This document shows, one piece after another, positions 1 through 11,061 of a DNA stretch of 64,000 bases (the stretch's first letter is position 1; every line of letters begins with the position of its first letter). Position numbers and translations under genes: made by a program. Source of the DNA: Ceratopteris richardii (taxonomy: Eukaryota; Streptophyta; Polypodiopsida; Polypodiales; Pteridaceae); contig CM035423.1 in NCBI GenBank assembly GCA_020310875.1, positions 118,305,989 through 118,369,988 on the forward strand, written 5' to 3'. The notes under the pieces were generated by a model. That model searched no databases and was not told the DNA's origin. It saw only the letters and a program-made list of their open reading frames with translations.

Positions 1-1078
1 AGATACTAGCCACTTGTGCAGTCATACTGCTATCTGAGATGCTCTGTTTTTCATGAATAGATAACATGCCCTGACATCCTTTCCTGTGCTAAAGAACGGA
101 TCAATGGTAGGCGGTATGCTGCTTATGCTGTTAAAGTGCTTGCTAACTTTATTGTCAAAGTATGCAGAGAAAACTCCTAGTATTTTGCTATCTATGAAGT
201 ATTGAAGATCCTTACATGGTAAACTATCGTTGCAATCTTCATGGTAAACTGTTGTTACAATCTACAAGCTTCAATGCAATTCTATCGTCTCAAGTACATG
301 AAAAACATCCGCAAACAATGAAATATTAATGTTGTAGTGTATATCTAACGAAAATGTGAAATTGTCTTGAACGTGGCACATTCTGAAGAGGGTGTGTGTG
401 TTGCTTGCCTGCATATCTCCTTCACCCCCTTTCCTGGTTGTAATGAACTTCGGCATGCTACCTTTTTCTGTTCCCTTTGATTCTCCCTTTCCATTAATGA
501 ACCAAGGCTGCACCATTGACAGTGATCTTTTCTGCGACCAACCCTTATATCCCTAGAGTTATGTCTCCGGTGATGCCTCCTGTTCTGCAATCCCTCATGC
601 CTCCTGTTATGCCCAGTGCCAGCCACTCCCCCTGGTCCCCACTTGCAAGCTGCTCATTTACAGCATATCAAAGAGTTTTCTCCTGTTGCTGCTCATGTAC
701 AGGCCATTTTTAATTATCATACTTCTGCAGTTAGATCCTCTCATAATGCAGTTGTTTCTCAGGACCATCATGTTCTTGTAACATGATAAAGTGCGTTTTA
801 TGAGGTAGTTTTTATCATTAACTTCATGCTGCCAGTGATGTTAAGACTGTATCAGCTTCAAAAAATAGTTTCTATTTATTATTATTATTAATTTTTATCG
901 TTTTCCACTATGATGGAGTCCTCTACATACCAGGTGGAACCTGTTCAGTGATGGAAGCTGCTCAACTGCATGGTGTTTGGGTTAACTTAAAATTGTCATC
1001 TGAAACTAATAGGTCTTACTCAAGAGAAGCTTCCTCAATCTGTGGGTTGTCAGAAACCCTTTGTTAGCTTCCCTGACT
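1..1078. other. No recognisable gene
   Basis: AT-rich sequence with only short open frames, none of which shows a family motif. I see no LTR ends, tRNA-like boxes or splice-supported coding exons here. Confidence 0.5.
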
Positions 1079-1441
1079 GCTTCTATGGATGAGGTTGAAG
1101 AAGCTTTGACACTTTTCAATTGTTATAAGACCATGTTTTCATCGTGGTAAGATTTTTCTTTTTCTTGCCCCACTCTTCCTGGTGATGAAGGTTACATGGT
1201 TCCTACTTATTTAGGGAGCTAAGTTTAGGTTGAAGAAGCTTTGACACTTTTCACTGTTATAAGACCATGTTTTCAAGGTTACATGGTTCCTACTTCTATG
1301 GATGAGGTTGAAGAAGCTTTGACACTTTTCAATTGTTATAAGACCATGTTTTCATCGTGGTAAGATTTTTCTTTTTCTGTCCCACTCTTCCTGGTGATGA
1401 AGGTTACATGGTTCCTACTTATTTAGGGAGCTAAGTTTAGG
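1079..1441 (+). repeat. Imperfect tandem duplication, about 2.5 copies
   Basis: A unit that begins with GATGAGGTTGAAGAAGC and runs to GGGAGCTAAGTTTAGG occurs at about 1088-1229 and again at about 1301-1441. A shortened copy (1228-1300) lies between them. The copies are nearly identical, so the duplication is recent. It lies outside any recognised gene. Confidence 0.8.
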
Positions 1442-3180
1442 TTTTTTGTCATCATATCTTTGGTAGACCCTAGTCCTCTCCTTGTTCTATCCCTTTGAGA
1501 AACACTTCTGCTAAAAGCCACCCCAAGGCTTCAACCAAAACAAGGGTGAGGTTGTGGTGCGTCTGCCTCCTTTGGACATTGATAGTGGTTGTAATGCATC
1601 TATTGGTAGTTTCTTCTCTTCACCTACTAAACCTTTCTGCCTATCCACTTTTTTGGTGAGGTATGGTACTGTTTAGCATTTTCCTGGTGATGGTCATGCC
1701 ACCATGGTTCCTTGAAATTGCGGACGTAAAAACCAACTTAAGTTTAACTCTACTTTGTCAAGGTGGTTCATTAGACTATGCCACTATCCTTCAATCTCAT
1801 TTGAATGTCGATGGTATGGAGCTCTATTGATGCTTGTGCATTGCGGGACGAAAGGATTGTTCTTAGCCTCAAACGCGCCTATGTTTAAGGGTTGGAAACA
1901 CATGCCAAGTACAAGATATTTTGGAGTCGGTAAATCAAAACATGGATGTATTTTACATCAAGAACATAGATTGCATTGCCAATGAATGTTGTGGAATTTT
2001 TGCAATCGACCTCCAGATCTCCTATTTTGACATCCTCTTTTATTATTTCATGTGTCCTTGTCTCATTCCTTGCAGTTAACAACCTCTTGTGCTTCTTAAT
2101 GACACCCATTGGTTTTGTGTGGCATACTAAGGGGTACTTGCTTGTTAGTATTTGTGGTCGTTAATTTTCTGGGCTGAATTGAACCTTGACATAACATGTT
2201 TTCTCTTGCATTATGTGGTTCCTTGGAGATTTGGATATCTTGCTTGATTCCATTTGTGCTTCTTGCATGTTCTCTATTGAGAATGTTACTTGGTAGAAGT
2301 TTCTTGTATTGGTCATTTTGTTGATCTCGAGCCTCTAGAATTCCTCTAGAATATCCTTCTATGCATGGTTATATTTTTTTCTTTCTCCCTAGCATCATTG
2401 TACATGGGCTCATCTTGGTTAAATCTGCTGCCATGGTTCTCTTGTGGTTATAGATTGTGGGATAGTACTCTTGCTATGGCTTTGTTTAATTTTGACAATA
2501 TGTTTGTAGCTCACTCTTTCATGGCTTCTTATCCTATGTCAAGAAAAATCAAGAATGCTATAATTTTGTGGGTCTTTCCACGTGATGTTATGTTGCTCTT
2601 CCATTTCGAGAGATTTCTCCCATTATTTGTTCAAGCATTATGTGTAGTTAATATCTTGTTTCTTGAATGGAACATGTATTATATGATTGTAGAGATAGAT
2701 GCATGTAATGATGCATTTAATTGAACAAATTTTTACCTTGAATTGTGTCGTAGAAGTTTGTGTTGATATCCTTCAAGAGAATGAGGCATCTGATTATACT
2801 CTTATATTTGATGATTGCATAGAGTTTGTTATCTTCAACGGAAGAGTTGATTGCTTGGAGGAAAGATCTTACTAACATTAGTTGCTTATAGTTCTCCACC
2901 AAGAGTTTAGAGGTCCCTTAAGGTTGCATCCTTTTCGCCTTGTGGTGATGATGGTTGCTCCTAGATACTCTTGTTTATGTCATATGTGGAGAGTTTTCAA
3001 TCCTCTCTACTCACCAAAAATATGCAATGGAGTTCATATTGTCCCATATTTAGATTTCTTCATTCTTTGCATGTTCTTGGGAGGACACTTGATGAAGAGG
3101 AACTTTCATATCACTTAAAATTGTTAGGTAATAAACATAAAATTACATGTTACAACCTAATAACCTTATTTTAGCTGACC
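1442..3180. other. No recognisable gene
   Basis: AT-rich sequence. The longest open frame, 2365-2724 (+), has 119 codons and is rich in hydrophobic residues, but it shows no family motif and its codon use looks like open low-GC sequence. The 5' part of the degraded Copia that becomes recognisable at 3181 may lie here, mutated beyond recognition. Confidence 0.4.
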
Positions 3181-5820
3181 AAATAGTAGAGAGAGGATAT
3201 TAGGTTAAGTTTAACCACAAGGGGTTCTTCATTGATGACCCAAGGAATGGATATGAGTTAATTGCGAGAGGTAAGAAGGAAGGAGGAATGTTTACTCTTG
3301 ATGTAGGTCAAGCAAACAAGAAGAAGGCAATGTTCATCACTTATGGAGACAAAAAGTTAGCAACCTTGGATCTCTTGCACAAAAGTTGTGGCCGTATCAA
3401 CAATCATGGACTCAAGGAAGGAGAAAAGACACGAGCTAAGAGGTTTATCTCATTTCTAGCTACATGAAACATGTGAATCTTGCTAATTAGGCAAGTTTGC
3501 TAGGCAGCCCTTCAAGAACAATTATGTGTCACATGGAGTGATTGACCTATTACATATAGATATGCGGGCGCAAAGGTGCTTTGTGATCTTTATTTATGAT
3601 TATTCAAGAAAGGTGTGGTTGTATTGTATTATCATAAGTCATATATATTCAATAGTTTCAAGACCCAAATTTAGATGGATTAGAGAGCTTCATTAAAATC
3701 TAAGATCAGATGGAGGGGAAGAGTACTTCTCCCATGAGTTTTGTGACTTCTTGTAGGACCATGGGAAAAGGAAAAAAGTGACATGCATGTATACACCTCA
3801 GCAAAATGGGGTGGTTGAGAGAAAGAAGAGGTATATAGCTGATGTAGATAGGAGTATGCTTAATGAAATGAATTGTCCCATTGTTTGAATGGGAAAATGT
3901 TGTTTCCATTGTAGTATAGATTATAAATCAATGTCCAACAACCAGATACATGACATGACACTAGAGGATGCATGGAGTCAAAGGAAGCCATATCTTTCAC
4001 AACTAAAAATCTTTGATTGTGTTTGCCATATACATGTTGCATAGGAGCTAAGAGGAAGAGCAAAAAGGTCTAGCTTTAGTGGCTACTTACTCATTGCAGA
4101 AGAAAGGGTATATATGTTATAAGCCTAATTCAAAGGAATCCAAGGTATCTCAAGTTGTGGTGTTTGATGACCTTAAACCTTGGTATTATCCCAAAAGTTA
4201 TGTTGGATAACACAGACATATAGGAGGCAAAAAGGAGACAAGAAGCAAGGATGCAAGAGATCTTGGAATTAAGTAGTCCAAGCAATTTTGAAGGCTCTTG
4301 CAAAGTACTTCAATGAACCAATCGATCAACCAAAACAAAGGCAAAGTTAGACTTGTGGAGATAGATGAAGAAGGGAATGAAGTGTAGGATAATGATGGTC
4401 ACATCATTGAAAGAGGAGCTACTCAAAATTAGAGATCAAGATAAAAAATGAGGTTTATTCCTTCTTATGGTGAAGAAAGTAACGAGATTGAGGTATACTA
4501 TTTCAAGACAGATTTATGATAATTTCATTGCACACTATGCATATATGTCCAAAATTATCAAAGATAGAGCCCATCTAGATTTGAGAAGCAAAGGAATGGG
4601 AGGAACCTATGGAGAGGAGATCGATGCCTAGAGGACAACACATAGACGTTAGTGCCAAAGAAGGAAGGAATGAAGGTGATTGGTGATGAATGGATCTACA
4701 AGATCAAAAGGAGTTATGATGGTACCATAGCTAGGTATAAGGAAAAGCTAGTGGCAAAGGGATTTTTCCAATTATATGGGACATATTATGTGGAGATCTT
4801 TAGTATTATTGCCAAAACATATGCCATTAGGGCTATCATTGGAATACTCACAAGTAGGAATTGGCCTATATTTCAAACATCTTTCTTGAATGATGAGGTG
4901 CAAGAGACTATCTACATGAGAGAATCTCTAAGCTTTGAAGATCCGAATCATCCAAAATATATACATAAGCTAAAGAAAGCCTTGTATGGTCTCAAGCAAG
5001 CACCTAGGTTGGGAACCAAATGCTTGTTCAATATCTTTGTAGGTTTGGATATCTACCAAGTTATCTAGACCTTTCTCTATACCTTAAGAGAGGAGTAAAG
5101 GTAGTTTACATTTGCATATCTGTAGATGATCTAATTATAATAGGAAGTGATGATGTAGGCTTGAAGTCAATCTTGGCTAAACTTAGGAAGGTATTTGAGA
5201 TCTTTGATCTTGGAACTATCAATTAATTTCTTGGTATTGAAGTGAACTCTGTGAAGGAAACCATATATCTAGCTCATAAGAAATATTTTCTAGATATACT
5301 TTACAAGTTTGGAATGAGTGGATCCAAACACAAAGTTTTGTGCATGTGAAGGACAACTACTTGAAGACATTACATTGTATAGAAGCATGATTGGTATTTG
5401 ACTTGTGATACAATCAATAGGCCAAACTTGGCATATGTAGTAGGTATCACTTCTCAATTTTTTTATTGCACCTACTATTGATCATTTGAATGTAACAAAT
5501 TGAGTACTTATACACATCAAGCATAAACCAAGGATTATTCTAACTTTATGAGGATGGAATAAAAGCTTAAGAATTTATTAATGTTGATTTGGTTGGCTTT
5601 GACATAAAAAGTATGTATGGTTATATGTTCATGCTAGGTTCAAAGATTATAAGTTGGAGCTTAATGAAGCAAGCCATAATTGCCCTTTCTTCTATAATGA
5701 TGGAGTACAGAGCGTTTGCACTTCCTAATGGAACATTTATGTGTCTTAAGAAGCTCTTCAAAGACTTGGATGTGATAGTTGAAAAGTGTCCATTACTCAG
5801 GAGACAATCTTTCTAGCTTA
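3181..5820 (+). pseudogene. Degraded Copia pol (element G): GAG-pre, integrase, RT and RNase H remnants
   Basis: Translated pieces in changing plus-strand frames follow Copia pol order. The GAG-pre region (about 3187-3480) has GFFIDDPRNGYELIARGKKEGG. The integrase core (about 3500-4100) keeps LRSDGGEEYFSHEF and YTPQQNGVVERK. The RVT_2 reverse transcriptase (4652-5340) keeps WIYKIKR, KKALYGLKQAPR and the catalytic SVDD variant of YVDD. An RNase H remnant (5589-5816) keeps ISWSLMKQAIIALSS. Many stops and frameshifts separate the blocks, and no LTR or primer binding site was found, so the boundaries are those of recognisable coding similarity. In an intact element these domains would integrate and copy the retrotransposon. 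This copy cannot encode a working polyprotein. Confidence 0.85.
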
Positions 5821-6630
5821 AGCTAATTCCTACTAGCTTGACTAGGAACACAAACATAGATTTATATTCTCTAGATAGCTACCATTGAAAGATTGCTTGC
5901 TTATATGCTTTGTAATTCAAAAAGGATCATTTCTATAATGCATTTATGCTTTTTATATCCTTAGTGAATACCAAAAGAGCATCATTACTCTTAGTTTCCA
6001 TCTCTACAAAGTTTGTGTGTACCTTCTTCATTTGTACACATATACCTACATGGTCTATGTTGATAGTAGGTAGTTTGTCTTGGTGAGGTCAATTGATAGA
6101 TCCCTTGAAATTTATCTGGAGTGATTCAAAGCTTATCTAGAAACTCATATAGTCTAACTTGATTATGCAAAGTCTCTGGAACTATTTCCGAGTGAGTTAA
6201 AAGAAATCAAGGTTTTGACTCACTATTGTATCCAATCATTACATCATAGGGAGGGTCATTTGGGCTTTTGCTACTATTTGGAGTACATATTATCTCTATA
6301 TATCTACATATATATTTGTATATCTCTATGTGTATGTCTCTATTGATATGTACCTCTATGTATCTATCTATGCGTATCAACTTATCCGTGTGCGCTTACA
6401 TATACATACGTATAGATATATAGATATATATATAACACAAAATAGATAAATAGATACATAGATACATAGATATTTAATTACATATATAGATACACACATA
6501 TAAGAAGATACACATATAGATACATATATTCATATATACACAAATATATAGATACATACGTAGATACATAAATACACACATACATACTTTCTATATACAT
6601 ACATACGTCTATAGATACAAATATAGATTC
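5821..6630. other. AT-rich spacer grading into degenerate TA/CATA repeats
   Basis: No gene is seen. From about 6290 the sequence becomes a degenerate TATC/TACA repeat (tatctacatatatat), which leads into the pure tetranucleotide array. A decayed 3' LTR of element G could lie at about 5830-6280, but there is no second copy to show it. Confidence 0.45.
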
Positions 6631-7003
6631 TACATACATACATATACATACATACATACATACATACATACATACATACATACATACATACATACATACA
6701 TACATACATACATACATACATACATACATGCATGCATGCATGCATGCATACATACATACATACATACATACATACATACACATACACACACACACACACA
6801 TACATACATACATACATACATACATACATACATACATACATACATACATACATACATACATACCTACATACACACACACACATACATACATACATACATA
6901 CATACCTACATACATACATACATACATACATACATACATACATACATACATACATACATACATACATACATACATACATACATACATACATACATACATA
7001 CAT

Positions 7004-7034
<31 letters not shown>

Positions 7035-7754
7035 GACATACATACATACATACATACATACATACATACATACATACATACATACATACATACATACATA
7101 CATACATACATACATACATACATACATACCTACATACACACACACATACATACATACATACATACATACATACATACATACATACATACATACATACATA
7201 CATACATACATACATACATACATACATACATACATACATACATACATACCTACATACCTACATACATACATACATACATACATACATGCATGCATGCATG
7301 CATGCATGCATGCATGCATGCATGCATACGTACGTACGTACGTACGTACGTACGTACAGACATACATACGTACATACATACATACATACATACATACATA
7401 CGTACATACATACATACATACATACATACATACATACATACATACATACGTACATACGTACATACATACATACATACATACATACATACATACATACATA
7501 CATACATACATACATACATACATACATACATACATACATACATACATACATACATACATCCATGCATGCATGCATGCATACGTACGTACGTACATACATA
7601 CATACATACATACATACATACATACATACATACATACATACATACATACATACATACACACAAACATACATACATACATATGCACACATACATACATACA
7701 TACATACATACATACATACATACATACATACATACATACATACATACATACATT
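6631..7754 (+). repeat. (CATA)n tetranucleotide array, 1.1 kb, with variant blocks
   Basis: About 1.1 kb of CATA units, with blocks of CATG (about 6728-6749, 7285-7325, 7560-7578), CGTA (about 7326-7357, 7579-7592) and CACA (about 6780-6800, 7021-7034, 7137-7145). The array ends sharply at 7754, where the leader of Copia B1 starts. All six frames stay open through the array because a 4-nt repeat lacking stops reads as YIHT on one strand and YVCM on the other. The long open frames here are artefacts. Confidence 0.97.
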
Positions 7755-7888
7755 GTGACCAATTTTAACTCCATTTCAAAGTCATTCATGCAGTCAAAAT
7801 TACCATCGGAGTGATGGTTTGTGAGCTGAAATTTCAGTGTTCATTTCAGCATTCGTTGAAGTAAAGATTATCACATTTTTTTAGTGAA

Positions 7889-9298
7889 ATGGCAAGAAAC
7901 AGTGACTTCTTTGTCATGCTTCAAATTGAAGATAAGCTTGATGGGACCAACTATCCAATGTGTTCTTACATGATGAAGCATGTCTTTGTTGCAAAATAAT
8001 TATGGAACATAGTGGCAGATGTAGATCGAAGACACATAGGTTCTTCTACTTCACAATCTACTATCACAAATGGAGCTTCTTCTTCAAGTACTGTAGTTAC
8101 TCCTTCTCCACGTACACAGGAGCAACTTAGATAGGATGGAAAAGGTGCTCAAGCTCATGCATTGATTGCGCTTTCTCTGAAGCATCATATAGTTTCACAC
8201 ACTTGGTCATGTTCTACATCAAGACAGGCACAGGATACTCTTGCTTCTTTGTATGTCGTGCATAATGAAGCATGTGTTGCATACTTGATGAATCAACTTG
8301 AGGATGTATGTATGGCTGAAAATGAGTCTATGGATGTATATGTGACACACATCAAGGACTTGAAAGAGCAATTGGCAAACATAGATGAGATTATTCTGGA
8401 TGCATCACTCATCTCTAAATTGTTGAAAGGATTACCAAATTCTTTTTAAATATTTGCTGCTTCACTCTAGTTGCAAAAAGGAATCCCAATATGTATGCAT
8501 TTGATGAGGTTGTGTCTCTTCTTTTGCAAGTAGAGCAATCTAGAATGAATAGGAGTGGTTTGATTGAGGGAACACAAGCACTTGCTATCTCATAAAAGGG
8601 GAAAAGCAAGTATGGTTCAGCTTTGGGTTCATCAAAACCAAAGCCTCATCCTTCCGCTTCCACTCATTCCTCTAATGATGTTGATTTACAAAAGAAAAAG
8701 AGATGCAAATATTTCCAGAAGAATGGTCATACTATTGATGAATGTAGAAAGCTTGATACGCGCAATGAAAAGAAGAACGAATCTGGCATGTCTATTGTTG
8801 AAAATTCATCAAATGCAAAGAATGATGAAGCTAAGATGGCTCAAGATTTTATTTTATTTATTTATTTATTTTTTTTAAATGGAGGTTCGGCCGAGGCCTA
8901 CTCCCCCGGGCTTTAACTTTGAAATTGCAACTATACAAGGAAGGGCATAGTACCCATGGGACCCCCCTTATCCCACAAGAACAGGCGTTTACAAGATTGG
9001 GTTGAACGGCGATCACAACTACCGCAGAGCTAGTCAAACGATGGCACATGAGCCATATGCTTCATCATTCCAGGTTATACATGTACCTTACATGTGGCCG
9101 GCAGGGATTGAACCCTCGCCCCTGCCTCAAGAGGCGAGAGACCTAACCATCTGCCTTAACGGCCTGGGACATGGCTCAAGATTTTCGGGCATGTGTTGTT
9201 ACATGTCATTATGATGCATCTTTGCATTGTAAATGTATGGTTGTGAGTGAGGCTGATTTGGATTGGTTCTTTGATAGTGGTGCTTCAAAGCACATAAC
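7889..9298 (+). pseudogene. Copia B1 gag and protease N-terminus
   Basis: The start ATG of 7889 aligns with the gag start of B2 (36048). Recognisable parts are the N-terminal KLDGTNYPM motif, the UBN2-type gag region (about 8160-8450, VYVTHIKDLKEQLANI), a zinc-knuckle remnant near 8700 (CKYFQKNGHTIDEC) and the retropepsin active site with a DSGASKH motif near 9270. Gag would form the virus-like particle, and the aspartic protease would process the polyprotein. Stops occur, for example a TAA soon after the N-terminal motif and another after KLLKGLPNSF. A SINE splits the region between the zinc knuckle and the protease. The frame continues at 40264 beyond Copia A. Confidence 0.85.
8851..9170 (-). 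mobile_element. tRNA-derived SINE (copy 1)
   Basis: On the minus strand a tRNA-like head near 9100-9170 has a B box (GGGTTCAATCCC). An unrelated body follows, and then a 3' tail ending in A-rich (AAAT)n sequence at 8851-8880. A 15-bp TSD, ATGGCTCAAGATTTT, flanks it exactly (8836-8850 and 9171-9185). Copy B2 carries the unoccupied site once, at 36993-37007. The SINE is noncoding and would depend on a partner LINE reverse transcriptase. The body matches copy 2 at 56224-56542. Confidence 0.93.
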
Positions 9299-9578
9299 TA
9301 TCACGAGGAAGGAGATAAGGAAGAGAGCTCACACACACAATCTCACAATCAAGGAGAAGCACACACACAGATTGAGGCATGGAAGAATGATCTTCTTCTT
9401 CTTCTATTACATAAAAGGGATGTACAATAATGACATAAAAATAAGAATACAAGTGCAATATATAAAGATAAGTACATAAGGAAAAACCTAATGTCCACGA
9501 ATGAGTGAGCTGGTAAGAAACAAATGTGCCATCACTCGCAATAGATAAATCTAACAAAGCTCAATGAAGTGTCCGTGA
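9299..9578 (-). repeat. Copia A 3' LTR, outer part
   Basis: It matches 35398-35600 and 40077-40169 of the 5' LTR closely, with a short pyrimidine repeat (CTTCTT) of different length. It is interrupted at 9578 by the 2.9 kb gene-fragment insertion, and the remaining LTR continues at 12518-12613. The first bases read TA where the partner has TG. Confidence 0.9.
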
Positions 9579-9725
9579 TTGGTAGTTGGAAAATTTGTTA
9601 ATGATTATGCACTAACATGTTCCATTTCCAATATTTTTTGTTTGAATGTAGGTGTTTTGCAAGGAGAATTGATGGAATGTAGCTGTGAATGTAGGTGGTT
9701 GAATATAGTTGATGCTGGTCAATAT

Positions 9726-9905
9726 ATGGCTGTGGAAGTTGAGCATCGGTGTTTCATTGGAGGCCTCTCATGGGAAACTATTATGGATAGGGACCTTGAA
9801 AGTGCATGCTGACCATTTGGAAACATTTTGGAAGCAAAGGTGGTGATGAATCAAGGTACACATCATTATAAAGGTTTTGGCTTCATAACATTTGGTGAGG
9901 AAGTT
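9726..9905 (+). pseudogene. RRM fragment of glycine-rich RNA-binding protein type
   Basis: The frame reads like the start of a plant glycine-rich RNA-binding protein. RNP2 appears as CFIGGLSW and RNP1 as KGFGFITF, with PFGNILEAKVV between them. An in-frame TGA at 9810-9812 interrupts it (..LESAC*PFGN..). The RRM loses its last helix and strand because the frame passes directly into PPR sequence after ..FITFGEE. In intact proteins this domain binds single-stranded RNA. The upstream part of the frame (9579-9725) shows no family. This is a broken fragment, probably a captured exon. Confidence 0.75.
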
Positions 9906-11061
9906 CTTCAAAAGTTGAAGCACATGCAATGTGAGGGTTTACTTCCAGATGCTATCACATGTATGCACAACTTGAAGGCTTGTATTATCAATCATGCTCT
10001 TGTCAAGGGTAGGGAGATACATGCAGAAATTAGTCAGGTTGGTCTTGTTAAAAAGGAGCTTTCTATAAGGTATTTGAAGCATGAATGTGGTGCTGAAGCT
10101 CTGCACTTATTTGAAAGTATGAAGCTTGCAAATCATATCACTTTTGCATGTGTCTTAAAAACTTGTGGGTTCATTAGAGATATATGAAAAGGGGAAGAGA
10201 TTCTCCTCAATATCAACAAGCAAGGCATGTTAGAAAAGAACATCGTTGTTGGGAATGCTGTCATTGATATGTATTTGAAGTGTGGTTTACTTCACAAGGC
10301 CTAGGATGTTTTTTATAATCTTCCACAGAGATATTGTATCATGGAATACATTTATTAGTAGATATGTGGATCACAATCATAATGAGGAATCTTTTGCTTG
10401 CTTGGATGCTTTGCCAATGGAGGGGTTATTTGTAGATTGTGTAACATTTGCTTCCAGTTTGGAAGCTTGTGGCAACATGAAGGCAATGCATATAGCCATA
10501 GAAATACATCAAGAGATTGAAAGGAGAGGTATGCTTCAAAGAGAAGTTGTGATTGCCATTGCATTGATTGATGCATATTCTAGATGTGGGTCCCTTATGA
10601 GAGCGCAAGAAGTTTTTGATAGGCTTTTTGAAAGAGATTTGAATGTTTGGAATGTGCTTATCACAAGCTATTTGAAACATGAATGTGGAATGTGCTTATC
10701 ACAAGCTATTTGAAACATGAATGTGGAATGTGCTTATCACAAGCTATTTGAAACATGAATGTAATGAGGAAGTCCTTTGTTATTTTGAAAATATGCGTTT
10801 AGAGGGTTTTTATGGAGATGCCATCACTTTTACCATTAGTTTGAGGGCTTGTGGTAACATTGGTGCAATAAATAAAGGTAGGAAATTACATGTAGAGATT
10901 GAAGGAAGGAGCTCCTTGACAAAGCATCTACTTGTTGGAAATGGAATGGTTTACATGTATAGTAAAGGTGGATTCATAGAACCATCACAAAAATTGTTTA
11001 ACTTGCTTCCATTTGATGATTTGGTGTCATGGAACATGCTTTTGGTAGGGTATGCCCTATG
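9906..11061 (+). pseudogene. PLS-type pentatricopeptide repeat (PPR) fragments
   Basis: At least four PPR-type units are visible: MQCEGLLPDAITC with LKACIINHALVKGREIH (about 9930-10040), VVGNAVIDMYLKCGLLHKA (about 10250-10300), DIVSWNTFISRYV through ALIDAYSRCGSLMRAQEVFDRL (10330-10620), and MRLEGFYGDAITFTISLRACG through GFIEPSQKLFNLLPFDDLVSWN (10790-11030). In intact proteins such arrays bind organellar RNA. Stops at 10184-10186 and about 10303, a compressed unit near 10065, and a 38-bp triplication break the frame. No N-terminal targeting peptide and no E/DYW tail are seen. Confidence 0.85.
10649..10762 (+). repeat. 38-bp unit in three tandem copies within PPR sequence
   Basis: GGAATGTGCTTATCACAAGC begins at 10649, 10687 and 10725, giving a period of 38 bp with almost identical units. 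Because 38 is not a multiple of 3, each extra copy shifts the PPR frame. The frame therefore ends in a stop and resumes in a different frame at 10721. Confidence 0.95.

Noticed and set aside
1885..2109. Minus-strand frame with a vague Copia GAG-pre flavour
   Set aside because: Only a few residues fit, with no adjacent integrase or protease signal.
2365..2724. 119-codon hydrophobic open frame
   Set aside because: No family motif, membrane pattern or supporting context; AT-rich sequence gives such frames by chance.
6478..7814. Long open frames (up to 360 codons) on both strands through the CATA array
   Set aside because: They are forced by a stop-free 4-nt repeat (YIHT and YVCM peptides in all frames) and do not reflect coding selection.
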